Source: Endozoicomonadaceae bacterium (lineage in GTDB: Bacteria; Pseudomonadota; Gammaproteobacteria; Pseudomonadales; Endozoicomonadaceae). Taken from it: a stretch of DNA of 8,556 bases. Within the stretch, counting starts at the first letter, position 1, and the number at the start of each line of letters is the position of its first letter. Location of the stretch: assembly GCA_015163815.1 (NCBI GenBank), contig JAAOIJ010000108.1, forward strand, positions 1-8,556, read 5' to 3'. This document shows, one piece after another, positions 1 through 6,929 of the stretch. Below the pieces are notes generated by a model. That model did no database searches, was not told the DNA's origin, and saw nothing but the letters and a program-made list of their open reading frames with translations. The position numbers and the translations under genes were made by a program.

Positions 1-663
1 AGGCAGGTTTTTAACTTTTTATTTGAATTTTTCATGCGCTTATACTGCTTTGCATGAGCCTGTCGACAAGCTTTTCTCATGGCTTTTTTAGACACATATT
101 GGTAACTCTGTTTCAGAGGAACATGATGCTTTTTGCTCAATTTGTTTAATCTGCTAATAGGGGTTGATACAGCTTACTATCTGTAGGATAGCTGATATTT
201 TTCTCCATGACTGTTGTGTAAACGATAACCTCTTCGCATTCTTTTTTATTGATAAAATCACTATTTAAAGCCGTTGTAATGGTAGAATTGAAAATAGCTT
301 CTATGCCTTTTGGGCCTATTTTTTTCTAAATTTTACCAAACTACTAGAGTCCACTGGCAAGGACCATTGTATCTCATCATATCCAGAAAAATATTGAAAA
401 TAAGGATTCTCTCTCCAAGCTTTTACTATTTTTTCATCAGATAAATCATGAATATGCTGCAAAATTAACAAGGAAACCATCAGTCTAATTGACTTTCTGG
501 GACGACCTCTCATTTCTGAATAATAAACTCCAAATGTTTCTTCAAATACTGCCCAAGGAATGATTTCAGATAATTGAATGAGTTCATGATCGAGATCAAG
601 CTGATTGCTCAATTTATTTTGAAATGAATTTGTTTGTCGTATCTGTGTGTCTTTTTCTTTCAT
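1..663 (-). pseudogene. IS5-family transposase, frameshifted remnant (5' part, cut by window edge)
   Basis: This is the N-terminal half of an IS5-type DDE transposase, readable only in three successive frames. The first frame (663 to 316) has the DUF772-like N-terminus with GRPRKSIRLMVSLLILQH and ENPYFQYFSG, and stops at TAG (316-318) straight after FRKK. A -1 shift at the seven-A run (319-325) restores the reading as IGPKGIEAIF, then VIVYTTVMEKNISYPTDSKLY-like sequence, up to a TAA near 143. A second one-base loss near 156-158 is needed to continue as SRLNKLSKKHHVPLKQSY to the window edge. Relatives usually have Asp in V-D-T-T-V, the first residue of the DDE triad; here it is Tyr (VYTTV). 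The ATG at 663 is preferred because the upstream extension to 720 begins only at TTG. The three lesions indicate a dead copy. The terminal inverted repeat was not located, so the right end of the element, probably between about 690 and 780, is unknown. Confidence 0.87.
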
Positions 664-726
664 TTTTTTCCCAGGTTTTATATCAGTAACAACCAATAAC
701 TGGGAAATATTACACCACAAATTAAC

Positions 727-747
727 ATATAATTCATTGAATTATAT
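727..747. repeat. 21-bp AT-rich perfect inverted repeat between the IS remnant and aspS
   Basis: Arms of 10 bp (727-736 and 738-747) are exact reverse complements around a single central T. It lies about 58 bases past the aspS stop. It could fold as a 9-bp stem with a 3-base loop, but all but one pair in that stem are A-T and no clear U-tract follows on either strand, so it is not a convincing intrinsic terminator. It may be a weak terminator, a protein-binding palindrome or a structure connected with the adjacent IS end; the sequence does not decide. Confidence 0.5.
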
Positions 748-804
748 AATATTTATTACTTTTTCAGTATCGACTACTTAAGCTGTATCCGTTAGCATTG
801 AAGC

Positions 805-2559
805 TTATGACTGTAAATGTAATGTTTTTAATTGTTCATCCGTCACAGGGCTCGGTGCTTGCATCATAGAACAAGCAGCTGATAATGTTTTAGGGAAAGC
901 TATGACATCTCGAATTGATTCAGCCCCTGATAATAACATGACCAAACGATCTAACCCTAAAGCAAAACCACCATGCGGCGGAGCACCGAATGATAAAGCA
1001 TCTAATAAAAATCCAAATTTTTCACGTTGTGTTTTTTCATCAATACCTAATAATGTAAAAACTGATTGCTGAATCGCTACATCATGAATACGTAAAGAAC
1101 CGCCGCCAATTTCAAAACCATTCAACACAATATCATAAGCTTGTGATAAAACAGTACCTGGTGATTGTAATAATGCATCACAATCATTCACTAAAGGGGC
1201 TGTAAAAGGATGATGCAAAGCTAACCATTGATGTGTTTCAGGGCATTGTTCAAACATAGGAAAATTAACAATCCAGACAGGAGCCCACTTTTGAGTATAT
1301 TGCGATAAATCTTCTCCAAGACGCAGTCGTAAAGCACCCATTGTGCGATTGACTAAGGCAGAAGGGCCTGCACCAAAGAAAATTAAATCACCTACTTCAA
1401 CTTCAACTGCTGCTAATATCTTCCTCATGACATCAAGTGGGATAAATTTTAAAAGAGAAGACTGTACACCGGATAAATCATCATCTAAATGATTGATTTT
1501 TAACCATGCTAATCCTTTACTCCCTATTTGTTCCATCCATTTTCCATACTGATCAATTTTTTTTCGAGTTAAAGCAGCTCCTTCTTTCACTTTTAAAGCC
1601 ACAACACGCCCTGAAGGATCATTTGCAGGATCACTAAAAATAGAAAAATCAAGCGATCGAACATAAGGCGAAATATCAACTAACACAGACGGAATACGTA
1701 AATCAGGCTTATCTGTTCCATAGTCATTCATAGCTTGCTGATAGGTCATTCTAGGAAAAGCAGTCAATGTTGTATCATGCAACTGTAAAAAAATAGATTT
1801 CAACAAATCTTCCACACAGTTTAAAATCTCTTCTTCAGTCACAAAAGACATCTCTACATCAACTTGCGTAAATTCAGGTTGTCGATCTGCTCGCAAATCT
1901 TCATCTCTAAAACAACGTGCAATTTGATAATATCGATCAAATCCTGCAATCATAAATAATTGTTTAAATAATTGAGGCGATTGTGGTAATGCAAAAAAAT
2001 GTTGTGGATGAATACGACTTGGAACCAAATAATCTCGAGCGCCTTCTGGTGTAGCTTTCGTTAAAATCGGTGTTTCTATTTCTATACATTGTTGGTTTTC
2101 TAAAAAGTGTCGAATATGGCTGGTCACTTTCGAACGATATCTCAAAATGTTTTGTACTATCGGTTTTCGTAATTCTAAATATCGATATTTTAATCGAATT
2201 TCTTCACTGGTTTCAATCGGCCCTTCTAATTGAAAAGGTAAGGGTTGTGATAAGCTGAGTAGCGTCAATTGTGTCACAACGACTTCAATCTCACCAGTTT
2301 TCAATTTTTTATTCACAGAGCCCATGCGCGCTCGAATATTACCTTTCACTTGAATCACAGATTCAGGACGCAGCTTTTGTGCTGTTTGAAGCCAAGCAGC
2401 TGTTTCTGATTCAATGACTAACTGAATGATACCCGTGTAATCACGTAAATCAATAAATAGCAATTGACCCAGCTGTCGATGACGATTAACCCATCCAACA
2501 ATAGAAACGTTTAAATGTTCATGTTCTAAATTTAGTAATCCACAAAAATGGGTACGCAT
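805..2559 (-). CDS. aspS: Aspartyl-tRNA synthetase (class IIb, bacterial type)
   Basis: This cytoplasmic enzyme activates aspartate with ATP and attaches it to tRNA-Asp. The predicted protein has 584 residues, close to the 590 of E. coli AspRS, to which it aligns throughout. An N-terminal OB-fold anticodon-binding domain (about 1-105, GWVNRHRQLGQLLFIDLRD) is followed by the catalytic core with the flipping-loop segment ATPEGARDYLVPSR (169-182), QSPQLFKQL (193-201), motif 2 FRDEDLRADRQPEFTQVD (217-234), a GAD-type insertion (about 285-420), and motif 3 GLDRLVMLLSGAESIRDVIAFPKT (535-558). The reading frame is open for 12 more codons upstream (to 2595), but the family start is MRT-xx-CG, which fits the ATG at 2557-2559; a purine-rich AAAAGAG lies 8 bases before it. 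Leu30 sits where non-discriminating Pseudomonas AspRS has His31, as in discriminating E. coli AspRS, while Gly80 matches the other type. It lies 89 bp downstream of trpC on the same strand and may be co-transcribed or have its own promoter; I saw no convincing one. Confidence 0.97.
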   Translation of the reverse strand: MRTHFCGLLNLEHEHLNVSIVGWVNRHRQLGQLLFIDLRDYTGIIQLVIESETAAWLQTAQKLRPESVIQVKGNIRARMGSVNKKLKTGEIEVVVTQLTLLSLSQPLPFQLEGPIETSEEIRLKYRYLELRKPIVQNILRYRSKVTSHIRHFLENQQCIEIETPILTKATPEGARDYLVPSRIHPQHFFALPQSPQLFKQLFMIAGFDRYYQIARCFRDEDLRADRQPEFTQVDVEMSFVTEEEILNCVEDLLKSIFLQLHDTTLTAFPRMTYQQAMNDYGTDKPDLRIPSVLVDISPYVRSLDFSIFSDPANDPSGRVVALKVKEGAALTRKKIDQYGKWMEQIGSKGLAWLKINHLDDDLSGVQSSLLKFIPLDVMRKILAAVEVEVGDLIFFGAGPSALVNRTMGALRLRLGEDLSQYTQKWAPVWIVNFPMFEQCPETHQWLALHHPFTAPLVNDCDALLQSPGTVLSQAYDIVLNGFEIGGGSLRIHDVAIQQSVFTLLGIDEKTQREKFGFLLDALSFGAPPHGGFALGLDRLVMLLSGAESIRDVIAFPKTLSAACSMMQAPSPVTDEQLKTLHLQS

Positions 2560-2648
2560 TATTCGGTCTCTTTTGTTCAATGCAGTGATGATCATTTAAA
2601 GCTTGATGCTGAAAATTAGGAATATAGTTTATTCAATATATAATACAG

Positions 2649-3461
2649 TCATGATAAATAGTGTTCAAAAAATTCAAATAATTTTGCCCCAGGATCTTCA
2701 GCTTGCATAAAGCTTTCTCCAATTAAAAAAGCTTTCACTTGATGATCAAATAAATCAATAATATCTTGTTTACTCACAATACCACTTTCTGTCACCACAA
2801 CACGTTCATCAGGAATATGTTGTAATAAATTATAAGTCACAGACAATGTGGTTTCAAAAGTATGTAAATTACGGTTATTAATACCTAAAATTCCTTGACT
2901 TAAAGGCAAGGCTAAGGCTAATTCTGCTTCATCGTGCACTTCAATTAATACATCTAAACCAATATCGAGAGCTAATGCATATAAAGTATGTAATTGATCA
3001 GAGGTTAAAGCTGAAACAATCAGTAAAATACAATCTGCACCCATGACACGCGACTCATAGATTTGCCAAGGATCTATAATAAAATCTTTTCTCAAAACGG
3101 GAAGTTGCGTGACTTTTTTAGCACGTTGAATATAACTCGAATGCCCTTGAAAGAAAGATTGATCTGTTAATATAGATAAACAAGTCGCTCCACCTTTTTC
3201 ATAACTTGTTGCTAAAAATTCAGGATCAAATACATCTCGAATTAATCCTTTACTTGGAGAGGCTTTCTTTAATTCGGCAATAATAGCTGCTTTATTCTGT
3301 GACACACACGTCAGAATTCGTTCTTTAAAAGGTCGAATATCTGACATGACGCAAGCTTGTTCTTTTAAAGTTTCAAGATCATTTTTTTTCTGGCCTACGA
3401 TAATTTCTGCTTTTTTTACTTCAATAATTTTCTTTAAAATATCAGGACAGTCAGACATCAT
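2649..3461 (-). CDS. trpC: Indole-3-glycerol phosphate synthase, monofunctional
   Basis: It converts carboxyphenylamino-deoxyribulose phosphate (CdRP) to indole-3-glycerol phosphate with loss of CO2 and water. The 270-residue TIM barrel shows all the family signatures: AELKKASPSKG (62-72), LTDQSFFQG (98-106), LRKDFIIDPWQIYESR (123-138), LIEVHDEAEL (172-181), GINNRNL (193-199) and TESGI (224-228). Lys125, Glu174, Asn195, Glu225 and Ser226 correspond to the catalytic and binding residues numbered 110, 159, 180, 210 and 211 in the Sulfolobus enzyme; Glu63 and Lys65 match its 51 and 53. There is no TrpF domain, unlike the enteric TrpCF fusion. It starts 5 bp after trpD. Two ATGs are adjacent (3459-3461 and 3456-3458); an AGG lies 4 bases before the first and 7 before the second, so the second may be the real start. 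It ends with TGA. Confidence 0.96.
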   Translation of the reverse strand: MMSDCPDILKKIIEVKKAEIIVGQKKNDLETLKEQACVMSDIRPFKERILTCVSQNKAAIIAELKKASPSKGLIRDVFDPEFLATSYEKGGATCLSILTDQSFFQGHSSYIQRAKKVTQLPVLRKDFIIDPWQIYESRVMGADCILLIVSALTSDQLHTLYALALDIGLDVLIEVHDEAELALALPLSQGILGINNRNLHTFETTLSVTYNLLQHIPDERVVVTESGIVSKQDIIDLFDHQVKAFLIGESFMQAEDPGAKLFEFFEHYLS

Positions 3462-3466
3462 TCAAC

Positions 3467-4531
3467 CTATTTTAATTTTTCAATTTGCTGTGTAAATTGT
3501 ACCAAGGATTCAAATTTCTGCATCACTTGACCAGACTGGATCACAGAAACTGCTAATTCTACTCCTTGTTTCCAGTCTTTCACACAACCTGAAACATATA
3601 AAGCCACGCCTGCATTTAAGGCCAACATATCACGTGCTTTGCAAAGCATAGGCGTTGATTTTTCACCTGATAAAGCATCTTGAATCAAGTGTAATGAGGT
3701 TTTAGCGTCACTGACTTGTAGTCCATCTAAATCATGATGCTGAATGCCAATTTCTTTTGGATTCAGCCTCCAATGATGAAAAGCACCTGCTTTATATTCA
3801 ACAATGCTGGTTTGTTTGGCAGGGCTAATTTCATCTAATCCTTCTTCAGAATGGACAACAATCGCATGTTCTCCTCCTAAATCAGCAAATATTTGAGCCA
3901 TAAAATGAGCATATGAAACATCATACACTCCGATGACTATGCGTGTGACTTGCGCAGGATTGGCCAAAGGACCTAATAAATTCATAAAAGTACGCACGCC
4001 TAACTGTTTTCGTATGGGTGCAATATAATGCATTGAGGCATGATGATTGGGTGCAAACATAAAACATAACTGATGCTGATCTAAGCAGGCTGCTAATTGG
4101 CTTGCATTTAATTGCAACGATAGGCCTGCGGCTTCTAAAACATCAGCACTGCCAGTTGAGCTAGAAAAACTACGACTACCATGTTTGGCAACAGTGACGT
4201 TCGCTGTGGCGCAAATCAAAGCCGAGGCAGTTGATACATTAAATAAATTAAAATGATCACCGCCTGTTCCTACAATATCAATAGCATGAGGGTCTTGGCA
4301 GTGAACAGGAATAGCTAATGATCGCATCACTTTTGCAGCACTTGTCATTTCTTCAACTGTTTCGCCTTTCATACGAAGTGCAACTAAAAAAGCTGTCATA
4401 AACACATCATGTGCTTTTCCAGTCATAATCGCTTGCATAATTTGACGCATTTGCTCTGCTGTTAAATTCTGAGCATGTATCATTTTTTGAATCATGTCTT
4501 GCATAAATTTTTGCATAGGCTCTGCTGTCAT
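3467..4531 (-). CDS. trpD: Anthranilate phosphoribosyltransferase
   Basis: It transfers the phosphoribosyl group of PRPP to anthranilate, the second dedicated step of tryptophan synthesis. The 354-residue protein has the helical N-terminal domain with GKAHDVFMTAFLVALRMKGET (about 38-58), the PRPP-binding DIVGTGGD (85-92), NVST (98-101), AKHGSR (115-120), SSSTGSADVLE (123-133), RTFMNLLGPLANP (180-192) and the metal-site GLDE (231-234). Family members usually read KHGNR; here Asn is replaced by Ser119. The HPAM-like stretch is HHASM (163-167), with Ala in place of the usual Pro. The start ATG overlaps the trpG stop as ATGA (4528-4531), which favours translational coupling. A second in-frame ATG, five codons in, would also give a normal N-terminus. 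Unlike enterics, it is not fused to TrpG. Confidence 0.95.
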   Translation of the reverse strand: MTAEPMQKFMQDMIQKMIHAQNLTAEQMRQIMQAIMTGKAHDVFMTAFLVALRMKGETVEEMTSAAKVMRSLAIPVHCQDPHAIDIVGTGGDHFNLFNVSTASALICATANVTVAKHGSRSFSSSTGSADVLEAAGLSLQLNASQLAACLDQHQLCFMFAPNHHASMHYIAPIRKQLGVRTFMNLLGPLANPAQVTRIVIGVYDVSYAHFMAQIFADLGGEHAIVVHSEEGLDEISPAKQTSIVEYKAGAFHHWRLNPKEIGIQHHDLDGLQVSDAKTSLHLIQDALSGEKSTPMLCKARDMLALNAGVALYVSGCVKDWKQGVELAVSVIQSGQVMQKFESLVQFTQQIEKLK

Positions 4532-5127
4532 GATATGCGTGACTCTGTTTTTTGTTGCAAAAAATTATTCAGCAACGCATGCCCATGCTCTGTCAAAATG
4601 GATTCAGGATGAAATTGCACCCCAAACAAAGGCAAGGTCTGATGCTCAATAGCCATGATGATATCCAGTTGATTGTGTTCATTTTCTGTCCAAGCGGTAA
4701 TTTTTAGACACTCTGGCAATGTATTCCGATCAATAATTAAAGAATGATATCGAGTCACAACAAAAGGATTGTTAATATTACGAAATAAAGCACTCGCATC
4801 ATGATGAATAGTGGATTGTTTTCCATGCATGACTTCAGCAGCCCGTATGATTTTTCCACCGAATAATTGTCCTAAACATTGATGTCCAAGACAGACTCCT
4901 AAAACAGGCAATTGCTTTGAAAAAAAATCAATGGCTTGCATTGAAATACCACTTTCATTTGGACTACAAGGTCCTGGAGAAATCACTAAATAATCCATTG
5001 ATAAATCTGATAATGCTTCTATTGTGACTGCATCATGACGAAAAACACGCACTGTTTCTCCGAGTTCTTGAAAATATTGAACAAGATTATAGGTAAATGA
5101 ATCATAATTATCAATCATCACTAACAT
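4528..5127 (-). CDS. trpG: Anthranilate synthase component II, glutamine amidotransferase
   Basis: This class I (triad) glutamine amidotransferase supplies ammonia to TrpE. The 199-residue single-domain protein has the N-terminal IDNYDSFTYNLVQ (5-17), the oxyanion-type SPGPCSPNESG (50-60), the nucleophile Cys79 in GVCLGHQ (77-83), and His173 and Glu175 in GVQFHPES (169-176). RYHSL (126-130) is also typical. The sequence is characteristic of TrpG/PabA; because it lies immediately after trpE and overlaps trpD, TrpG is the natural call, although a shared role in folate synthesis as PabA cannot be excluded. A GGAG sequence (5136-5139) lies 8 bases before the ATG, and the gene begins 15 bp after the trpE stop. 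Confidence 0.96.
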   Translation of the reverse strand: MLVMIDNYDSFTYNLVQYFQELGETVRVFRHDAVTIEALSDLSMDYLVISPGPCSPNESGISMQAIDFFSKQLPVLGVCLGHQCLGQLFGGKIIRAAEVMHGKQSTIHHDASALFRNINNPFVVTRYHSLIIDRNTLPECLKITAWTENEHNQLDIIMAIEHQTLPLFGVQFHPESILTEHGHALLNNFLQQKTESRIS

Positions 5128-5135
5128 ATCTGATA

Positions 5136-5139
5136 CTCC
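5136..5139 (-). promoter_or_regulatory. Ribosome binding site of trpG
   Basis: GGAG on the minus strand, 8 bases before the trpG ATG, inside the 15-bp gap after the trpE stop. It supports the start at 5127 and independent loading of ribosomes for trpG within the cluster. Confidence 0.7.
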
Positions 5140-5142
5140 ACA

Positions 5143-6621
5143 CTAAAAACCTTGACTAGCTAAATAAATCGCTTGATGAACAGCTTGACTTTTGCTGATA
5201 ATTTCTTGCCATTCAGACTCAGGGTCAGAATCATTTACAATACCAGCACCGACCTGATTATGCAAATAACCATCTTTAATCACAGCAGTTCTTAAGGCAA
5301 TAGCTGTATCCATGCGTCCATTCCAACTTAAATAGCCCACGGCTCCTCCATAAATAGATCGCTTCACTGGCTCTAGTTCATCTAAAATTTGCATCGCTTT
5401 TACTTTAGGAGCGCCACTTAAGGTGCCGGCTGGTAAAGCGGACGCTAATACATCTAAAGCCGATAAATTGAATTGTTTTTTTCCAATGATATTAGAAGAA
5501 AGGTGCATGACATGAGAATAACGTTCAATCACCATTTTTTCAGTCACCAGGACAGATCCAGGTTCTGATACACGCCCGACATCATTACGACCTAAATCAA
5601 TCAACATTAAATGTTCTGCACATTCTTTAGGGTCTTTCTGTAGCTCTTCAGCTAAGGCAATATCTTCTGCTTCAGTTTTTCCTCTTTTTCTAGTGCCTGC
5701 TAAAGGTCGTAATGTCACTTCATCTTGATCCAGTCGAACTAAAATCTCCGGTGAGGAACCGACAATATCATACTCTTCAAAATTCATATAATACATATAA
5801 GGAGAAGGATTTAAAACACGTAAGGCACGATACAAGTTGATAGGATTTCCTATAAAAGGGCAAGAGATACGTGTCGACAATACAGTTTGCATCACATCAC
5901 CTGATTGTGTATATGCTTTTATTTTCTCCACACCTTTCATAAATTCAGCTTGATTTAAACTATAAGAAAATTCAGAGGGCATTTGAACTGTCTCTTGCTT
6001 CAAGGCGGATTGAATAGCAGCAGATGACAAGCTGCTTAATTGGGCAGACCAGTTATCAAATTTTTCATTTATTTTATCTTCAGCATCCGGTATTTTTGGA
6101 TCGATTAAAGAAACAAATTCCATTTTCTGCCTAAAATTATCAAATATAATAAAATCATCAGATACCATCAGAGTAATATCAGGCACATTCAATAAATCTT
6201 TTGGTGTTGATTTTTCTAGTTTTTTTTCAAAAAATCGAACCGTATCATAAGCAAAATAACCCACTAAACCACCACAGAAACGATCAATGGATAATTGACT
6301 ATAAACATGATATTTTTTTGTCCACTGTTCGATTGCTTGAATTGGATCAGGCACAGAATCATCTTTAATCTTTTTGCCCTCTATTTCTTCAATCCAACGA
6401 TTCCCATAAATTTTAATAACATGTCGAGAAGGCAATCCTATAATAGAAAATCGCCCCCATTGTTTCCCATTTTCAACAGATTCAAATAAATAAGTATACG
6501 CTTTATTCATTGTTAATTTAAGATAGACAGATAAAGGCGTTTCAAAATCTGAAAAAACAGTGCGCGTCAAAGCAACTCGATTATAGCCTTGCTTTGCTAA
6601 TTTAGATAAATGAATAGACAT
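5143..6621 (-). CDS. trpE: Anthranilate synthase component I
   Basis: It makes anthranilate from chorismate using ammonia delivered by TrpG, the committed step of tryptophan synthesis. The 492-residue protein is of normal length. The N-terminal part has YLFESVENGKQWGRFSIIG (44-62), matching the LLES region that binds tryptophan for feedback inhibition; Glu47 and Ser48 are kept. The chorismate-binding domain shows GDVMQTVLSTR (241-251), GSSPEILVR (288-296), RPLAGTRKRG (305-314), AEHLMLIDLGRNDVGRV (335-351), MHLSSNIIG (372-380), PAGTLSGAPKVKAM (397-410), YGGAVGY (424-430) and AGIVNDSDPESEW (459-471). The frame is open upstream to 6687 and would add a hydrophobic stretch, but AAGG at 6631-6634 lies 9 bases before the ATG at 6619-6621 and the family N-terminus begins there, so the extension is taken as untranslated leader. 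It is the first gene of trpEGDC. Confidence 0.97.
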   Translation of the reverse strand: MSIHLSKLAKQGYNRVALTRTVFSDFETPLSVYLKLTMNKAYTYLFESVENGKQWGRFSIIGLPSRHVIKIYGNRWIEEIEGKKIKDDSVPDPIQAIEQWTKKYHVYSQLSIDRFCGGLVGYFAYDTVRFFEKKLEKSTPKDLLNVPDITLMVSDDFIIFDNFRQKMEFVSLIDPKIPDAEDKINEKFDNWSAQLSSLSSAAIQSALKQETVQMPSEFSYSLNQAEFMKGVEKIKAYTQSGDVMQTVLSTRISCPFIGNPINLYRALRVLNPSPYMYYMNFEEYDIVGSSPEILVRLDQDEVTLRPLAGTRKRGKTEAEDIALAEELQKDPKECAEHLMLIDLGRNDVGRVSEPGSVLVTEKMVIERYSHVMHLSSNIIGKKQFNLSALDVLASALPAGTLSGAPKVKAMQILDELEPVKRSIYGGAVGYLSWNGRMDTAIALRTAVIKDGYLHNQVGAGIVNDSDPESEWQEIISKSQAVHQAIYLASQGF

Positions 6622-6630
6622 GATCATCAT

Positions 6631-6634
6631 CCTT
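6631..6634 (-). promoter_or_regulatory. Ribosome binding site deciding the trpE start
   Basis: AAGG on the minus strand, 9 bases before the ATG at 6621. Two other ATGs (6625-6627 and 6628-6630) are too close to it to be served, and the hydrophobic upstream extension has no comparable site. It selects the 492-residue TrpE. Confidence 0.65.
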
Positions 6635-6738
6635 AAAAATAACAAAAGGGATAATATAATAATGTATATGAATATAGTAACCATCAATACAACTGAATCA
6701 AACAGACTCTGTTATGATCGTTATTGTTTCATGCCAAT

Positions 6739-6754
6739 ATCAATACACATTGAT
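6739..6754. repeat. Short inverted repeat, 6-bp arms with 4-base loop
   Basis: ATCAAT and ATTGAT flank ACAC. The stem is AT-rich and no U-tract follows, so a terminator is unlikely. It lies about 120 bases upstream of trpE, next to the candidate -35 hexamer, and could be a binding site or chance in AT-rich DNA. Confidence 0.3.
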
Positions 6755-6836
6755 TATGACTGGATTAATAAATATATTGCTATATTTATTTCAATATTAC
6801 TGATGTATAAAACCTATCATATTAAAGACATAAAAC

Positions 6837-6848
6837 AAGTGTACACTT
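6837..6848. repeat. 12-bp perfect palindrome upstream of trpE
   Basis: AAGTGTACACTT reads the same on both strands. It lies about 216 bases upstream of the trpE start and about 82 bases past the stop of the ankyrin-like gene. It has the form of a homodimer operator but does not match the E. coli TrpR operator. Its role, if any, is unknown. Confidence 0.35.
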
Positions 6849-6929
6849 TATACCTGAATCATTACAAATAGTGTGATCGTCTTTGTGAAAAAAAACTGAT
6901 ATAAAGCTTCATCAAATGATATATTTTAT

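Larger units (their letters stand above)
6622..6929. other. 308-bp intergenic region: trpE leader, no clear attenuator
   Basis: This region should hold the trpE promoter and the end of the upstream gene. On the minus strand the best promoter candidate is TTGGCA (6732-6737), 17 bases, then TAACAG (6709-6714), whose -10 is poor. A perfect 12-bp palindrome (6837-6848) and a short hairpin (6739-6754) are listed separately. I find no tandem Trp codons, no leader peptide and no GC-rich stem followed by a U-tract, so classical ribosome-mediated attenuation is not supported. The canonical TrpR operator core (ACTAGT half-sites) is also absent. A plus-strand open stretch (6620-6871) is AT-rich chance coding. 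Confidence 0.5.

Noticed and set aside
2070..2258. Plus-strand 62-residue ORF within aspS
   Set aside because: Fully antisense to a highly conserved part of AspRS.
2560..2595. Twelve-residue N-terminal extension of AspRS
   Set aside because: Family alignment begins at MRT-xx-CG, and a purine-rich site lies before that ATG.
6295..6489. Plus-strand 64-residue ORF within trpE
   Set aside because: Fully antisense to the conserved N-terminal part of TrpE, with no recognisable domain.
6622..6687. N-terminal membrane anchor on TrpE from the in-frame hydrophobic extension
   Set aside because: The extension starts at TTG or an ATG without a ribosome site, is translated AT-rich leader, and does not belong to the family; AAGG correctly serves the ATG at 6621.
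6620..6871. Plus-strand 83-residue ORF upstream of trpE
   Set aside because: Low-complexity Ile/Tyr/Asn-rich translation of AT-rich intergenic DNA, overlapping the trpE start, with no recognisable domain.
6622..6929. Trp leader peptide with attenuator upstream of trpE
   Set aside because: No tandem TGG codons and no strong stem followed by a U-tract on the minus strand.
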